Assembly (NCBI GenBank): GCA_036785705.1
Contig: JAWUZG010000135.1
Span: forward strand, 1,798,001-1,862,000
DNA: 64,000 nt
Source of the DNA: Acanthornis magna
Lineage: Eukaryota; Chordata; Aves; Passeriformes; Acanthizidae
Direction: 5' to 3'
The notes beneath the pieces are model-generated. The model searched no databases, had not been told where the DNA came from, and saw only the letters and a list, made by a program, of their open reading frames with translations. Position 1 is the stretch's first letter. Each line of letters begins with the position of its first letter. Shown here one piece after another: positions 62,401-64,000 of the stretch. Made by a program: the position numbers and the translations under genes.

Positions 62401-64000
62401 AGCAGAATGCCTGCCAGGATCCTGCATGAAGTGCCTGCAGGTATGCTTGACATTTGCTTCCCCCTCTGCCAACAGGTGCCTCGAGGAAAAGCCATGTCCC
62501 AGAGAAAAGCCTCTGGAATTTAGTGCTACCAAAAGTACTTACAAATAAACATTGTGCTTTAAATTCCTGTTATTTTTACGACAAGATTAAATAGAATTTA
62601 CTTCAGACAAAACATGAGTGAGAAAGAAGATATGCCAGAAGATGCCCAAGGTGCTAGCATACGAGCTTTACAATTTATTTTTTTTTTTAAATTTTAAATT
62701 ATTGGGACGATCAGGCAAACACTCAACTTCTCCTAGAGTCCTTTGGATATGACTTGGCAAGATCACAGTCAGGGCTGCCACCCCCTTTCTCTGTTTATTG
62801 TGGCTGAGTTAGGAGAAATGGCGTTGCTTGTTGATATCTTACTTTTGTCCCTTATGTAAGCCCAAGAGAGATCAGAATTCTGGAACCAAGCTTAACCTGA
62901 GCCCTCCCTCTCATATGCAACGCGTCTTGCTGAGGGAGCAGTTTCTGTTCCTTTTAGTTGTATGCATTCATTACTTCATATTTGCATTACTGAAAAGAGC
63001 AGCATTTTTGTTGTTTTCTTACATGCATTGTTAACTTTTAGACTTGGGTTCCCATTCATCAATATTGTTTCTTAAAATAATAACTGAGTGAATTATCCAG
63101 TCAGCTTTTACACTTCCAGTGATTGTGAAATTTGTATTTTATTTGCAACCTTCTCCCAGTATATCTACAAAGAAAAAGGAAATTCCATTAAAATCAAGTT
63201 ATCACGTGGGAACCCACCTGCTTTTGCTGAAATATTTGGATTTATTTTGGGGAAATCTAAACAAAATGCTTCAATTTCTGTCAGGTCACAATAAAAGCAA
63301 GCAATTCAGTTTGTTAAGAGCATCTTTCAAGGGAGTGAGTGGTGTAGGCTTGATGCATTGGATTAATTTCTGAAATTACAGATGAGAATCTTCCCTGCAC
63401 TGCTGCTGTTCTGGAAGAATTTGAAGGCTTTGTAAGTGTAAATTGTGCCACGCACTATGGTTATTTGACGTTGAACTCATTGTTCATGGTTGGATGCTAA
63501 ATATGTTTTGCAATGTCATTTCCATAAAAGTTTGAAAAGAAGCAAGTCTTCCTTTATTAAGTAATGTTTCCTTCATAAATCCTGCTGACATTTTAGGATT
63601 GGAGGAAAAAGTGGAGACAAGTAGCTTTCAAATTTCCTTCTATCTTAGAATAACGCTGTGACCAAGTGCCCAGACTTTCTGGTGAGGTTTGCATGCCTTC
63701 CACTGAGTTTTTTACACTGGGGCAGCAGGTGAAAGGCATCTGGGTTTGTCCTGGGAGAGTTTATAGAAAGTCTTAAAAGGCATTTTATGAAGTTTTACTG
63801 AAATTTTAAAAATTTTTTGCATGGCCCCTACCCAAGTTCATGATTGTGAAATATAATATAGGGATGAACATTCAATCCAGTCTACCTCTCCAATACAGAG
63901 GAGATACTAGAAGTTCATTATTTGAATGCTTTGGCATGATTTTTGGTTCTGTGTGCTATTTGCCCGGTTTCATTCTGGTTTTCCATATTTCCTTCTTCAA
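53420..64000. other. Non-coding background to the window end
   Basis: AT-rich sequence with short chance frames (none above 85 codons) and simple repeats. No recognisable exon, RNA gene or mobile element. Some blocks, for example near 53.88-53.95 kb, are of mixed composition and could be conserved non-coding DNA, but that needs alignment. Confidence 0.5.
56561..56589. repeat. AAAAG/poly-A simple repeat
   Basis: A-run with GAAAA units. No retrotransposon body is recognised upstream, so it is listed only as simple sequence. Confidence 0.8.

Overview
The window looks like about 64 kb of bird nuclear DNA. The background is AT-rich and has no recognisable host exon. It carries 3'-end fragments of CR1 non-LTR retrotransposons in both orientations and one large alpharetrovirus-related endogenous retrovirus (ERV). 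The CR1 fragments and the ERV type point to a bird; a songbird is plausible but not shown. I found no tRNA, rRNA, CRISPR or bacterial-type gene. The many 60-150 codon open frames in the background have no recognisable domains and behave like chance frames.

Layout: 1-28.5 kb is intergenic or intronic DNA with CR1 pieces near 15.2, 15.7, 21.8 and 23.1 kb, plus two clean short hairpins (5.2 and 19.5 kb). 28.5-36.8 kb is the ERV, on the minus strand. 36.8-51.5 kb is non-coding DNA with simple repeats, a G-rich run just outside the ERV and a decayed CR1 piece near 48 kb. 51.54-52.87 kb is the best preserved CR1 (reverse-transcriptase remnant plus 3' end, minus strand), next to an unassigned cysteine-rich open frame at 53.1-53.4 kb. 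53.4-64 kb shows nothing I can name.

The ERV is the main item. It is a tandem array of LTR - internal - LTR - internal - LTR (three 265-bp LTRs, two 3753-bp internal regions, 4018-bp period). One 6-bp target-site duplication (CATTCA) brackets the whole array and none lies inside it. Each internal unit, read on the minus strand, has a primer-binding site matching the 3' end of tRNA-Phe, a very short leader, gag truncated in capsid, no pol, a gamma-type env, a 3' non-coding stretch with degenerate short repeats, and a polypurine tract. Gag and env lie in the same reading frame and are broken by two stops (TGA in capsid, TAG in the surface subunit), shared by both units. The two units look identical throughout. 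The inner LTR is identical to the 3' LTR, while the 5' LTR differs from both at four positions. The simplest reading is an older single insertion, already pol-less and broken, that later duplicated by unequal LTR-LTR recombination, unless the second copy is an assembly artefact.

The ERV cannot replicate alone because it lacks protease, reverse transcriptase and integrase. Its LTRs keep a TATA-like box, CCAAT box and poly(A) signal, so it could still be transcribed.
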